From contig JAJDAJ010000068.1 of NCBI GenBank assembly GCA_029261925.1, positions 38,150-102,149 of the forward strand: DNA of 64,000 nt, given 5' to 3'. The translations under genes and the position numbers were made by a program. The number at the start of each line of letters is the position of its first letter. The first letter of the stretch is position 1. The notes beneath the pieces were generated by a model that worked only from the letters and a program-made list of their open reading frames with translations, was not told the DNA's origin and did not search any database. Source of the DNA: Deltaproteobacteria bacterium (GTDB taxonomy: Bacteria > Myxococcota_A > UBA9160 > SZUA-336). Positions 25,681 to 34,588 of this stretch are shown here, piece by piece.

Positions 25681-26889
25681 TCAGCGGCCCTTCTCGACCC
25701 GCTCGCGTACCCGCCCGGCGACGAAGCGCACGGTGTCGTCATCGAGGGCGTGGCTCAGCGGCAGCAACACGCCGCGCTCCATGACGGCATCGGTCTCGGG
25801 CAGTCCCCCGGGCGGCACGCGGACAGGTACGCCGCGCAGCATCGGCTGGCGCGCGACGTTCCCGGTCCAGATCGTGCGCGTGTCGATGCCGTGCCCCTCG
25901 AGGTGCTGCTGGAGATCGGCCCGGCTGAGGGACGCGCCAGCCTGGAGCATGAGCGGGTAGCCGAGCCAGGAGGTCTCGAGTCCCTCGAGCTGACGCGGCA
26001 GCGACAAGGCGTCGCCGAGGTCACCGAGCAGCTCCGTGTACAGGTCGAAGCTGCGCCGCCGGCGCTCCAGGTTGGCCTCGAGCTTGTCGAGCTGGACGAG
26101 ACCGAACGCGGCCCCGAGCTCCGACGGCTCGAAGTTCCACCCCAGCTCGTCGAAGATGAACTGGTTGTCGTAGTGGATCCCGTCGAGGTCCTCCCAGAAG
26201 TCGCGCTCGCGGCGCTTCGAGCCGTAGAAGTGCAGCTCGGAGCGCCGGCCCCAGCGCCGCAGCATCAGCGCGCGGTCGCGGAGATCCTCGTCATCGAGCA
26301 GCAGCATGCCGCCGCCACCCCCGCAGCTGATGATGTGCGAGTTCGCGAAGCTGGTGACCGAGATGTCCGCGCGCTGGCCCGTCGGCGTGCCGTGCAGCGT
26401 GGCGCCGAGCGCGTCGCAGGAGTCCTCGACCACGCGCAGCCCGTGCCGGTCCGCGATCGCGCGGATGCGGTCCCAGTCGGGCGCGTTGCCGATCAGGTTC
26501 GGCATCAGGATCGCTCGCGTGCGCGGCGAGATCGCGGCCTCGATCAGCTCGGTATCGACGCAGTAGGTGTCGGGCTCGACGTCGACCAGCACCGGCACGA
26601 GGCCGGCGCGCACCAGCGGTGCGATGTCGGTCGAGAACGTCAGCGCGCAGGTCACGACCTCGTCACCGGGCGACAGATCGAGGAGCTCGACGGCCAGGTA
26701 CAGCGCCGAGGAGCCCGAGTTGCACATCACGCCGCGCGCCTTGCCGAAGAGCTCGGCAACGCGACGCTCCATGCCGTTGACCCGTCGGCCCGGCCAGAGA
26801 CCCTGGGGACCGCTTCGCAGAACCTCGACCACCGCCTCGATCTCGCGCTCGTCGTGGACGCTCGCCGAGTAGAAGATTCGCTCGCTCAT
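25681..26889 (-). CDS. DegT/DnrJ/EryC1-family PLP protein with His in place of Lys
   Basis: A 402-residue fold-type I PLP protein related to sugar aminotransferases. FGKARGVMCNSGSSALYLAV (PLP phosphate region), GDEVVTCALTFSTD, and VVEDSCDALGA (Asp that pairs with the PLP nitrogen) are present. The position of the Schiff-base Lys (normally SFxxxK) reads SFANSH with His185, encoded by cac at complement 26335-26337. Established exceptions with His there are the 3-dehydratases ColD (His188) and RfbH/E1, which remove a 3-hydroxyl from a nucleotide keto-sugar. So a dehydratase-type reaction is more likely than transamination. No other sugar genes are nearby. Own TACGAT box 9 nt upstream. Confidence 0.85.
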   Translation of the reverse strand: MSERIFYSASVHDEREIEAVVEVLRSGPQGLWPGRRVNGMERRVAELFGKARGVMCNSGSSALYLAVELLDLSPGDEVVTCALTFSTDIAPLVRAGLVPVLVDVEPDTYCVDTELIEAAISPRTRAILMPNLIGNAPDWDRIRAIADRHGLRVVEDSCDALGATLHGTPTGQRADISVTSFANSHIISCGGGGGMLLLDDEDLRDRALMLRRWGRRSELHFYGSKRRERDFWEDLDGIHYDNQFIFDELGWNFEPSELGAAFGLVQLDKLEANLERRRRSFDLYTELLGDLGDALSLPRQLEGLETSWLGYPLMLQAGASLSRADLQQHLEGHGIDTRTIWTGNVARQPMLRGVPVRVPPGGLPETDAVMERGVLLPLSHALDDDTVRFVAGRVRERVEKGR

Positions 26890-26898
26890 GGGGCGAGC

Positions 26899-26904
26899 AT
26901 CGTA
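26899..26904 (-). promoter_or_regulatory. -10-like box of the DegT-family gene
   Basis: TACGAT on the minus strand, 9 nt before ATG 26889, in the 46-bp gap to the SDR gene. Confidence 0.4.
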
Positions 26905-26935
26905 CCACCCGGACGCCCGGGCGGACCTCCTCCGT

Positions 26936-27709
26936 TCAGGCCGGCGACCAGGCGACCCCGCCGTCCACCTTGAGCACCGCGCCGGTGGTGAAGCTGGAGG
27001 CGTCGCTGGCGAAGTACAGCGCGGCGCCCACGATCTCGGTGGGCTCTCCGCCGCGTCCCAGGGGCACAACGTCCGCGAGCCGGCGGATCTGCTCCTCGGG
27101 CCAGGCGTCGGTGATGTCCGTCATGAACGGGCCGGCCATGATGCAGTTCGACCGGACCTTCGGCGCGAACGCGCGCGCCATCGAGACCGTCATCGTGTTC
27201 AGGCCCGCCTTGGCGATCGCGTAGGGCATCTCCGTCGGCCCCGGCGCCACCGCTGCGCCGCTGCTCACGTTGATGATCGAGCCTCCGTCACCGGCGGCCA
27301 TTCGCGTGCCGATCAGCGCGCCGAGCCGGAACGGTCCCTTGACGTTCACGCCCACCACCTTGTCCCAGAGGTCCTCGGTCACCTCGGCGAGCGATGGGTA
27401 GAGCGGCGACATTCCCGCGTTGTTGACCAGCACGTCGACGCGGCCGAGCTCCGCGTACGCGGTCTCGACCAGCCGGTCGCAGTCGTCCCAGCGGCCCACG
27501 TGGAACGAGACCGGCAGCGCGCGCCGGCCGGTGTCGCGCTCCACCTCGGCGGCGAGCGCCTGGCAGCTGTCGAGCTTGCGGCTGGCGATGATCACGTCGG
27601 CGCCGTGACGCGCGAACGCCCGCACCATCTCGCGGCCGAGACCGCGGCTGCCGCCCGTGACCAGCGCCACCTTGCCGTGCAGATCGAAGGAGTCCCCGCC
27701 CCGCGCCAT
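26936..27709 (-). CDS. short-chain dehydrogenase/reductase (SDR)
   Basis: A 257-residue SDR: TGGSRGLG near residue 18, ASRKLDSC after beta2 (suggests NADPH), NNAGMSP, NVSSGAA and YAIAKAG. A ggagggatga sequence upstream provides a ribosome site. It lies between the MFS gene (61 bp) and the DegT-family gene (46 bp), all on the minus strand, so partial co-transcription is likely. Ketone or alcohol substrate unknown; the adjacent MFS transporter may import it. Confidence 0.9.
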   Translation of the reverse strand: MARGGDSFDLHGKVALVTGGSRGLGREMVRAFARHGADVIIASRKLDSCQALAAEVERDTGRRALPVSFHVGRWDDCDRLVETAYAELGRVDVLVNNAGMSPLYPSLAEVTEDLWDKVVGVNVKGPFRLGALIGTRMAAGDGGSIINVSSGAAVAPGPTEMPYAIAKAGLNTMTVSMARAFAPKVRSNCIMAGPFMTDITDAWPEEQIRRLADVVPLGRGGEPTEIVGAALYFASDASSFTTGAVLKVDGGVAWSPA

Positions 27710-27756
27710 TCATCCCTCCCGTCCGGATCCCGTCCGGCGCGCCAAGCCATAGGGGC

Positions 27757-27784
27757 CGGCGCCGGTGCGGTCAAGCCGGCGCCG
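27757..27784 (-). terminator. 9-bp stem overlapping the MFS stop codon
   Basis: CGGCGCCGG and CCGGCGCCG form a perfect 9-bp stem with a 10-nt loop that contains the last bases of the MFS gene including its stop. No T tract follows. Could reduce read-through into the SDR gene or protect the 3' end. Confidence 0.35.
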
Positions 27785-29012
27785 CGGGGTCACGCGCTGG
27801 CCCGACGCGGTAGAGCTGGATGGCAAGGGCTCCGGCGATCGCGCCGACCAGCATGATCTGGAAGGACAGGGCGTAGCCCCCGGTCCGGTCGGCGAGCAGG
27901 CCCGACAGGGCCATCCCGCCCAGGCTGAACGGCAGCATGAGCGGGCTGAGCAGACCGGACACGCGGCCGAAGCGCTCGCGCCCGAAGGCCGCGCCGACCA
28001 GCGCGCCGAGCAGCGGCGCGACGCCGCCGAGGCCGAGGCCGAAGACGGCGCTGGCCGCGAGCACGCCCGTGGTCGATTCGGTCAGCAGCAGCAGCACCAG
28101 ACCCGCCGCCTGCATGAGGGCGGTGAGCGTCGGCGCCACGCGGTGATCCATCCGGTCGAACAGGCGCCCGTACACCGGCTTGGAGACCATGGCCGCGCCA
28201 GCGGTGAGCGAGAGCGCGGCGCCCCCGACCACGCGGCCCAGTCCGAGCGCCTCGACGTGGGCGGGCAGGTGCAGGCCGACACCGCCGTTGACGCCGGACA
28301 CCAGCCCGATCGTCAGCACGATCGCCCAGAACGCGCGCTGCCGCAGCGGCGCGCTCCAGTGCTCGGGCCGGGCGATGCGCTCCCGGGCGGGACCGTGGGC
28401 GCTCGCCGCCGGCGGCAGCTCGCCATCGGGACGCTGTCCGACGTCCTCGGGCCGGCTCACCACGACGGCCAGCAGCAGCGGCGCCATCACCAGGACGCTG
28501 AAGAGTCCGAAGACCACGTAGGTACCGCGCCAACCCACCCGCACCGCCAGCCAGGCCGCCAGGCCCGCCATGACCAGACCCGAGGCGGAGATGCCGAGCT
28601 GCGAGATGCCCAGGGCGGTGCCCCGGTTGCGGTCGTACCATTTCGAGACCAGGGTGCTCGGGGCGATGTTGCCGAGCATGGCGCTGCCTGCGCCGATCAG
28701 CGTTCCCTGCACCAGGTAGAATGCCCAGAGCCCGGGCGCGTACGAGGCGATCAGGAAGCCCGCCCCGAGCAGCGCGGCGCCCAGCGCCATCACGCGCGCG
28801 ATCGAGCGCCGGTCGAGCAGGACACCCGCAAAGACGGAGCAGAGCGCCACCGCGAGCTGCGTGAGGATGACGCCGGTCGAGATCTGCAGCCGGCTCGCGT
28901 CGAAGTCCTCCATGAACGCGGTGAAGAGCACCGAGTACGCGTAGAACGTGAAGCCGCCGCTGACGAAGTGTGCCGCGAATGCGACCGCGATCATGCGCGG
29001 ACCGAGAAACAT
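27771..29012 (-). CDS. MFS transporter, monocarboxylate/OFA-like
   Basis: A 413-residue major facilitator with about 12 hydrophobic helices. FAAHFVSGGFTFYAYSV in helix 1, the loop GVLLDRRSIARV between helices 2 and 3, and STLVSKWYDRNRGTALGI resemble monocarboxylate or oxalate:formate-antiporter-like members. It should move an organic anion across the inner membrane and is the only transporter in the window, so it is a candidate uptake system for the island. ATG 29012 lies 7 nt after a TAACCC sequence. Divergent from the LLM pair across 83 bp. Confidence 0.88.
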   Translation of the reverse strand: MFLGPRMIAVAFAAHFVSGGFTFYAYSVLFTAFMEDFDASRLQISTGVILTQLAVALCSVFAGVLLDRRSIARVMALGAALLGAGFLIASYAPGLWAFYLVQGTLIGAGSAMLGNIAPSTLVSKWYDRNRGTALGISQLGISASGLVMAGLAAWLAVRVGWRGTYVVFGLFSVLVMAPLLLAVVVSRPEDVGQRPDGELPPAASAHGPARERIARPEHWSAPLRQRAFWAIVLTIGLVSGVNGGVGLHLPAHVEALGLGRVVGGAALSLTAGAAMVSKPVYGRLFDRMDHRVAPTLTALMQAAGLVLLLLTESTTGVLAASAVFGLGLGGVAPLLGALVGAAFGRERFGRVSGLLSPLMLPFSLGGMALSGLLADRTGGYALSFQIMLVGAIAGALAIQLYRVGPARDPAAPA

Positions 29013-29083
29013 CCGGACGGGGTTAGCAGGTTCGCACCCGGCGCGCCCACGCGCCTGCCGGGGTGATGCCGTCTCCGGCCTGG

Positions 29084-29089
29084 TAGAGT
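29084..29089 (+). promoter_or_regulatory. -10 box of the LLM pair
   Basis: TAGAGT followed by gcgcgc and ATG 29096; six-nt spacing predicts a leaderless message for the two overlapping LLM genes. Confidence 0.45.
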
Positions 29090-29095
29090 GCGCGC

Positions 29096-30061
29096 ATGCG
29101 CTTCGGGATCTCGGTGGGCAATGGCGGCCGCTTCGGCCCCGGGCGCGGCGTGGATGCCTGCGTGGAGCTGGCGCGGAGCGCGGAGGCGCTCGGCTACCAC
29201 TCGGTCTGGGTGCACGACCACCTGGTGCTCCCGCGCGAGCCCCGCACGCCCTACCCCTACGCGCCCGACGGTGCCTTCCTGCTGCCCTGGGACGGGGAGT
29301 TCCACGAGCCGCTGGTGCTGCTCTCCGCGCTCGCGGCGGTGACCACGCGCGTGGAGCTGGGCACGAGCGTGCTGGTCATCCCGTACCGCCACCCGGCCGT
29401 GACCGCGAAGATGCTCGCGACCACCGACCTGCTGTCGGGCGGTCGCGTCGTGCTCGGCGCGGGCGTGGGCTGGCTGCGCGACGAGTTCGAGGCGCTCGGG
29501 CTGTCGCCCGCGATCTTCGAGCACCGGGGCAGCGTGACCGAGGACTACCTGCGCGCCATCAAGGAGATGTGGACGAACACCGGACCCTCGCGCTACGTGG
29601 GTGAGCACGTGGCGTTCCGCGACGTCGGCACGTTCCCCAAGCCCGCGCGACGACCGCACCCGCCGATCATGATCGGCGGCAAGGGCCCGCACGCCCTGCG
29701 CCGGGCCACGCTCCTGGGCGACGGCTTCCAGGCACTGATGTCCGGCCCGGATGAGCTGGCCGCCGAGGTCGAGGGCCTGCGTCGCTTCGCGCGCCTGGAC
29801 CGTCGTGATCCCGACGAGCTCGAGGTGCAGCTCTCACACCCCGTGCACCTGCACGAGCACCCGCTCGACGGCGACCGCGGTCCCCTGAGCGGCTCGATCG
29901 AGCAGGTCTGCGAGGACCTGCGCCGCTACGCGCGCGCGGGCCTGCGCCACCTGATCGGCACGCCGGCGCTGCGCGGCGCGGGCGACGCCTGGGAGCAGAC
30001 GCTGGCCGGGGCCCGGCTCTTCGCGCGCGAGGTGCTGCCGGCCTTCGGGGAGCCCCGGTGA
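29096..30061 (+). CDS. LLM-class oxidoreductase, F420-type (first of a pair)
   Basis: A 321-residue luciferase-like protein: MRFGISVGNGGRFGPG, ALGYHSVWVHDHLVLPRE, TSVLVIPYRHPAVTAKMLATTDLL in two blocks, and GGRVVLGAGVGWLRDEFEALG. These match the F420-associated LLM group. The next gene starts inside its stop codon (GTGA) and is clearly similar, so the pair arose by duplication and may form a heteromer or act on successive substrates. Substrate unknown. Confidence 0.87.
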   Translation: MRFGISVGNGGRFGPGRGVDACVELARSAEALGYHSVWVHDHLVLPREPRTPYPYAPDGAFLLPWDGEFHEPLVLLSALAAVTTRVELGTSVLVIPYRHPAVTAKMLATTDLLSGGRVVLGAGVGWLRDEFEALGLSPAIFEHRGSVTEDYLRAIKEMWTNTGPSRYVGEHVAFRDVGTFPKPARRPHPPIMIGGKGPHALRRATLLGDGFQALMSGPDELAAEVEGLRRFARLDRRDPDELEVQLSHPVHLHEHPLDGDRGPLSGSIEQVCEDLRRYARAGLRHLIGTPALRGAGDAWEQTLAGARLFAREVLPAFGEPR

Positions 30062-31005
30062 AGCTCGGCGTCGCCGTCGGGAACTTCGGCACGTACGGCG
30101 AGTCCGGGGGTGCGGCCGAGCTCGTCGAGATCGCCGAGCGTGCAGAGCTGCTGGGCTACGACTCGGTCTGGCTCCACGACCACCTGTTCATGCCGGCCGC
30201 GATCCGCTCGCGCTACCCCTACAACGAGGCGGGGATCGCCGGCTTCGCCTGGCGCCAGGACATCTTCGATCCCCTGGCGCTGATGGGCGCCATCGCGGTG
30301 CGCACGCGGCGCGTGCAGATCGGGACCAGCGTGCTGATCGTCCCCTACCGCAGCCCGGTGGTGCTGGCCAAGATGCTCGCGACCGCCGACCAGCTCGCCC
30401 GGGGCCGCATCGTGCTCGGCATCGGCGTCGGCTGGATGCGCGAGGAGTTCGAGCAGCTGGGTATCGGCGCCTACTACCCGGTGCGCGGCCGCATCACCGA
30501 CGAGTGGATCCGCGTCTGCCTCGAGCTCTGGTCCGACGGTGCCTCGAGCCACCACGGCGAGCATCACTCGTTCGACGAGGTCGGGGCCTGGCCGAAGCCC
30601 TGGAGCGGCGGACGCGTGCCGATCTGGGTCGGCGGCAAGGGCGAGATCGCCGCGCGCCGCACCGCGCGCTACGGGGACGGCTACCACTCGATCACCTCGA
30701 CGCCCGACGAGCTGCGCACCGAGATCGCGCTGGTCCACCGCGAGCTCGAGCGTGCGGGCCGCGACCCGCAGCGCGTGGTGATCTCCATGCTCGGGCCTAT
30801 GATCGCGCTCGACGGCGCGGTGGCGGAGCAGCCCGCGACCCTGGGCGGCAGCACCCAGGCTCTGATCGACGGCCTCGCCGCGTACCGTGAGGCCGGTCTC
30901 GACCACGCCGAGCTGATCCCGGCAGGCGCCGCGCCGAACACGCCGCGGCGCTACATGGATGCGATGCAGTACCTGGCCGAGGAGGTCTTCCCGGCGCTGC
31001 GCTGA
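30058..31005 (+). CDS. LLM-class oxidoreductase, F420-type (second of a pair)
   Basis: A 315-residue paralogue of the preceding protein: MKLGVAVGNFGTYGESGG, LLGYDSVWLHDHLFMP, TSVLIVPYRSPVVLAKML, GRIVLGIGVGWMREEFEQLG. GTG start overlaps the upstream TGA by four bases. The downstream VOC-SnoaL gene follows after 59 bp with its own ribosome site. Same family-level function as its partner; FMN versus F420 use is not decidable here. Confidence 0.87.
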   Translation: MKLGVAVGNFGTYGESGGAAELVEIAERAELLGYDSVWLHDHLFMPAAIRSRYPYNEAGIAGFAWRQDIFDPLALMGAIAVRTRRVQIGTSVLIVPYRSPVVLAKMLATADQLARGRIVLGIGVGWMREEFEQLGIGAYYPVRGRITDEWIRVCLELWSDGASSHHGEHHSFDEVGAWPKPWSGGRVPIWVGGKGEIAARRTARYGDGYHSITSTPDELRTEIALVHRELERAGRDPQRVVISMLGPMIALDGAVAEQPATLGGSTQALIDGLAAYREAGLDHAELIPAGAAPNTPRRYMDAMQYLAEEVFPALR

Positions 31006-31064
31006 GGACGCCTCGCGCGACGCTGCCGGAGATCCGGCATGATGCAGACCTCACAGGAGGTCCC

Positions 31065-31877
31065 ATGCAGCGGCTGAGCGTCTCGAGCTACTCGCACATG
31101 GCGTTCCGGGTGCGCAGCCTGGAGCGCTCGCGCGCGTTCTACGCGCGCCTGTTCGGCTACGAGCCGTTCATCGAGACACCGCTCGAGCACGCGGCGCTCG
31201 GAACGCTCACCGGCGGGGCCACGAGCAAGGCGGTTCTGGCGATGGGGCTGCTCGGCGACAAGGTTCTGGAGCTGGTCGAGTACGACGGCCTGCCCGGCGA
31301 CCAGCTGGGCTTCAGCCACTTCGGGCTCCGGGTCGAGAGCGTCGACGAGACCTATCGCCGCGCGCGCGAGCTGGACGCGCCGGTCCTCGTGGAGCCGACG
31401 GACATCGAGGGCGTGCGCGTGATGTTCATCGAGGACCCCGACGGCAACCGCTTCGAGATCGGCGAGTTCGAGGCGTGGCCCCCCGCGGAGACCGCGGAGC
31501 CCGACGCCACGCGCCTCGTGGTGGACTTCTTCGGTGCCCTGGCGACGCTCGACCCGGGACAGATCCTGCCCCGGATGAGCGCGGCGCCGCGCTGGGAGTC
31601 CGACGGCCGGGTCTTCGAGGGGCAGCAGGGCATGCGCGAGCGGATCGAGCAGGCGGCCGGGGCCCACGAGCCGGGCTCCGTGCGCCGCGAGCTGCACGAC
31701 GTGATCGCACAGGGCCCGCGCGTGGCGGTGCGCTGCACCACCCGCGCGCGCACGCGGGACGGTCGGGACGGCACCCATGCCCACGCCTTCTTCCTCGAGC
31801 TGCACGACGCCAGGATCGACCGGGTCCGGGAGTACCACGACCCGGGAGGCGCGGCGACCGGCTCCTCCGGTCGCTGA
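31065..31877 (+). CDS. VOC (glyoxalase-like) domain fused to SnoaL-like domain
   Basis: A 270-residue two-domain protein. Residues ~8-138 are a vicinal-oxygen-chelate module (SHMAFRVRSLERSRAFYARLFG, then HFGLRVESVDETYRRA and VMFIEDPDGNRFEIGEF), which usually binds a divalent metal. Residues ~145-262 are an NTF2/SnoaL-like cone (VVDFFGALATLD ... HAFFLELHDARIDRVREYHD). Either half alone is a common isomerase, cyclase or ring-cleavage enzyme; the fusion is less usual. An aggagg site precedes the ATG. Placed after the LLM pair, it could process their product. Exact reaction unknown. Confidence 0.8.
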   Translation: MQRLSVSSYSHMAFRVRSLERSRAFYARLFGYEPFIETPLEHAALGTLTGGATSKAVLAMGLLGDKVLELVEYDGLPGDQLGFSHFGLRVESVDETYRRARELDAPVLVEPTDIEGVRVMFIEDPDGNRFEIGEFEAWPPAETAEPDATRLVVDFFGALATLDPGQILPRMSAAPRWESDGRVFEGQQGMRERIEQAAGAHEPGSVRRELHDVIAQGPRVAVRCTTRARTRDGRDGTHAHAFFLELHDARIDRVREYHDPGGAATGSSGR

Positions 31878-31908
31878 GCGGCGCGCTCCGCGTCCCCGCC
31901 GGGGCCTG

Positions 31909-33072
31909 CTAGGCCGGACTGAACTCGACGGGGAGCGTCGCGAAGCCGCGCACGCTGGCCGCGTGGACGCGGTGGGCGCCCTCGCGGTCCACGCGGTAGT
32001 CCGGCAGGCGAGCCAGCAGCTCCTCGAGGGCGATCCGCGCCTCGAGCCGCGCGAGCGACGCACCCAGGCAGAAGTGCAGGCCGATGCCGAAGCCCAGGTG
32101 ACCCGAGGCGTCCCGCGTCACGTCGAAGCGATCGGGATCGCGGAACTGGCGCTCGTCGCGATTGGCCGACGCGAGCAGCAGCACGACCTTCTCGCCGGCG
32201 CGCATGCGCTGGCCGTGGAGCTCGACGTCGCGGGTCAGGGTGCGCGCGGTCAGCTGCACCGGCAGGTCGTAGCGCAGGCCCTCCTCGATCGCGTTCGGGA
32301 TCCCCGACGGATCGGCCACGAGGCGCGCGCGCTGATCGGCATGCTCGTCCAGGTAGTAGACCAGGTTCCCGATCAGCTTCATCGTGGTCTCGTTGCCCGC
32401 CACGATGAGCAGGAAGCAGAAGCCGAGCAGCTCGTCGTGCGAGATCACGCCGTCGCGCTCGGCCGAGATCAGCTCGCCGAGCAGGTCGTCGCCCGGCGCG
32501 CCGCTCCGCTCGGCGACGAGCTTGTCGAAGTACGCGTAGATGTCGCGGAAGCCCTCACGGCTCTGCTCGGGGACCGCGTTGACGCGATCCTCGCGCAGGA
32601 CCAGGGTGTCGGCGCGGTCGAGCAGGTACTCCCGGTCGCGCGCGGGTACCGAGAGCAGCTCGCAGATCACCGCCATCGGAAGTCGCCCGGCCAGCTCGGC
32701 CATCACGTCGGCACGTCCGCGGCCCGCGAAGCCGTCGAGGAAGCCGCGCGCCAGCTCCCGGATCGGCTTCTCGAGCTCGAGGATGCGGCGCTTCGTCCAG
32801 CGGCGCTTGACCAGGTCGCGCAGCCGCCCGTGGTCGGGCTCGTCCATGCCCACGATCATCGGCAGGGCGAAGCTGATGTCCTCGACCACCACGCCACCCT
32901 CGGACGAGAAGGCGGCCGGATCCTTGTTCGCGCGCCGGACGTCGGCGTAGCGCGACAGGGACCAGAAACCGTGCTCCGGGCTGTAGTGAGCCGGCGCCTC
33001 GTCGCGCATGCGCCGGTACGTCGGATAGGGGTCGGCGTGCAGCTGGTACGCGAACGGATCGTAGTCGATCAT
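31909..33072 (-). CDS. cytochrome P450
   Basis: A 387-residue bacterial P450. I-helix oxygen-activating motif AGNETT, K-helix ExxR in EEGLR, and the haem loop FGIGLHFCLG with Cys ~335 as the iron ligand are intact. Size and lack of membrane anchor fit the soluble class I type, needing ferredoxin and reductase that are not encoded here. The N-terminus (IDYDPFAYQLHADPYPTYRRMRDEAP) resembles CYP families acting on terpenoids and steroids, but family number and substrate cannot be given. Upstream minus-strand TACCCT and ggaggg suggest its own promoter. It is 31 bp from the convergent VOC gene. Confidence 0.92.
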   Translation of the reverse strand: MIDYDPFAYQLHADPYPTYRRMRDEAPAHYSPEHGFWSLSRYADVRRANKDPAAFSSEGGVVVEDISFALPMIVGMDEPDHGRLRDLVKRRWTKRRILELEKPIRELARGFLDGFAGRGRADVMAELAGRLPMAVICELLSVPARDREYLLDRADTLVLREDRVNAVPEQSREGFRDIYAYFDKLVAERSGAPGDDLLGELISAERDGVISHDELLGFCFLLIVAGNETTMKLIGNLVYYLDEHADQRARLVADPSGIPNAIEEGLRYDLPVQLTARTLTRDVELHGQRMRAGEKVVLLLASANRDERQFRDPDRFDVTRDASGHLGFGIGLHFCLGASLARLEARIALEELLARLPDYRVDREGAHRVHAASVRGFATLPVEFSPA

Positions 33073-33127
33073 CGAGCGCCCTCCCCGGACCGGATCAGGG
33101 TACCACCAGGCTGGGCGGTCGGCCCGT

Positions 33128-33532
33128 TCAGGTCGCGGGCTCGGACTCGCCCGCGACCGTGGCGATGCGCCAGGAGCCGTCGTCGCCCTTGAGCATCAGG
33201 TAGTTCGCCCGCACGTTCTCCACCGGGCGACCGGCGGCGTCCAGGCGCTGGTAGCTGAGCTGGTTGATCGCCACGCGCGGCAGCAGCCCGATGATGCGCA
33301 TGTCCCCGATCGCCCCGCTCTCGCCGCCGATCTCGCGGACGTCCCGCATGTAGCCCGAAACGGTCGCCAGGCAGGCCTCGCGGTCGGGGATTCCGGTCCA
33401 GGTGCCGTTGGCCCAGATGCAGGCCGGGAAGCGGAACTGGTCGGCGTAGGCCTCCGGATCCCGCTTCTCGAAGACCGAGAGATAGGTCCGCAGCCGCTCG
33501 CGGATCGCCTCCTCGTCACCGGGTTCCAGCAT
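33128..33532 (-). CDS. NTF2/SnoaL-like small protein
   Basis: A 134-residue alpha+beta cone protein: EEAIRERLRTYLSVFEKRDPEAYADQF in the first helices, then FPACIWANGTWTGIPDREAC and the closing strands YLMLKGDDGSWRIATVAGE. The fold serves as ketosteroid isomerase, dehydratase or polyketide cyclase, and also as non-enzymatic binding modules. It lies 55 bp upstream of the P450 gene on the same strand, so it may share its regulation. No catalytic Asp/His pair can be assigned with confidence. Confidence 0.7.
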   Translation of the reverse strand: MLEPGDEEAIRERLRTYLSVFEKRDPEAYADQFRFPACIWANGTWTGIPDREACLATVSGYMRDVREIGGESGAIGDMRIIGLLPRVAINQLSYQRLDAAGRPVENVRANYLMLKGDDGSWRIATVAGESEPAT

Positions 33533-33557
33533 CGAGCCTCCGTCGGGCGTTCGGGCG

Positions 33558-33563
33558 TATCAT
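33558..33563 (+). promoter_or_regulatory. -10 box upstream of the 33584 gene
   Basis: TATCAT, 20 nt before ATG 33584, with a ggaggac ribosome site in the leader. Confidence 0.4.
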
Positions 33564-33583
33564 GGCGCGCCGGGAGGACGAGC

Positions 33584-34579
33584 ATGGCACAGATCAACAC
33601 GGTCCTGGGTCCCATCGACCCCGCCCGGCTCGGCCGGACGCTGATGCACGAGCACGTCTTCGTGCTCAGTCCCGAGATCGAGAAGTGGCCCGCGGGCGAG
33701 GGGCTCGACGCCTGCGAGGAGTGGGACGAGGAGGCGCGCTTCGCCGACGCGGTCGCGAAGCTCCAGGAGCTCAAGCGCTCCGGCATCGACAGCGTCCTCG
33801 ACCTCTCGGTGATCGGCCTGGGCCGCAACACGCGCCTGCTGGAGCGCGTGGCGCGGGCCGTACCCGAGATCAACCTGATCCTCGCGACCGGGCTGTACAC
33901 CTACGACGTGCTGCCGTTCTTCTTCCGCTTCCGGGGACCGGGGACGCTCTCGGGCGGTCCCGAGATCATGTCCGAGATGTGGGTTCGCGACATCGAGCGG
34001 GGCATCGCGGGGACCGGGGTCCGGCCGGGCATGCTCAAGTGCGCGAGCGACCTCGAGGGCATCACGCCCGCGTGCGAGCGCGTGCTGCGCTCGGTGGCGC
34101 AGGCGCACCGCCGCACGGGCGTCTCGATCAACACGCACACGCCGATTCCCCCCGAGCCCTGGGGGCTGGAGCAGCAGCGGATCCTGCGCGAGGAGGGCGT
34201 GAACCTGGAGCGCTGCGTGATCGGCCACGGCGGCGGCACGAAGAACCTGGACTACCTGCAGGAGCTGATGGACGCCGGCTCGATCATCGGCATGGACCGC
34301 TTCGGCATCGGCACCTTCGGCTTCGACGAGACGATCGGCGTCGTGGTCGACCTCTGCGCGCGCGGCTACGCCGACCGGATGGTCGTGAGCCACGACGCGA
34401 GCTGCTACTCCGACTGGTTCCCGCCCGAGATGCTCGAGAGCATGCCCGACTGGCGCTGGACCCACATCTCGCACGACGTCCTGCCCGCGCTGCGCAAGGC
34501 GGGCCTCGACGAGGCGCAGATCGACCAGATGCTGGTCGAGAACCCGCGCCGCATCCTCACCCCCTGCGAGCCCTACTGA
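33584..34579 (+). CDS. phosphotriesterase-family metal hydrolase
   Basis: A 331-residue PTE-family amidohydrolase. The binuclear-metal ligands are visible: His22 and His24 (MHEH), Lys152 (MLKCASD, the position that becomes carbamylated), His185 (INTHT), His215 (IGHGGG) and Asp271 (VSHDAS). Most natural PTE relatives are lactonases or esterases, so hydrolysis of a lactone, for example from a Baeyer-Villiger product of a neighbouring LLM enzyme, is a reasonable but unproved guess. The SDR gene starts within 10 bp, giving a two-gene operon. Confidence 0.88.
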   Translation: MAQINTVLGPIDPARLGRTLMHEHVFVLSPEIEKWPAGEGLDACEEWDEEARFADAVAKLQELKRSGIDSVLDLSVIGLGRNTRLLERVARAVPEINLILATGLYTYDVLPFFFRFRGPGTLSGGPEIMSEMWVRDIERGIAGTGVRPGMLKCASDLEGITPACERVLRSVAQAHRRTGVSINTHTPIPPEPWGLEQQRILREEGVNLERCVIGHGGGTKNLDYLQELMDAGSIIGMDRFGIGTFGFDETIGVVVDLCARGYADRMVVSHDASCYSDWFPPEMLESMPDWRWTHISHDVLPALRKAGLDEAQIDQMLVENPRRILTPCEPY

Positions 34580-34588
34580 GTGGGTCCC

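Noticed and set aside
25681..26889. Calling the DegT-family gene an aminotransferase
   Set aside because: The Schiff-base Lys position is His185, which points to the dehydratase-type branch.
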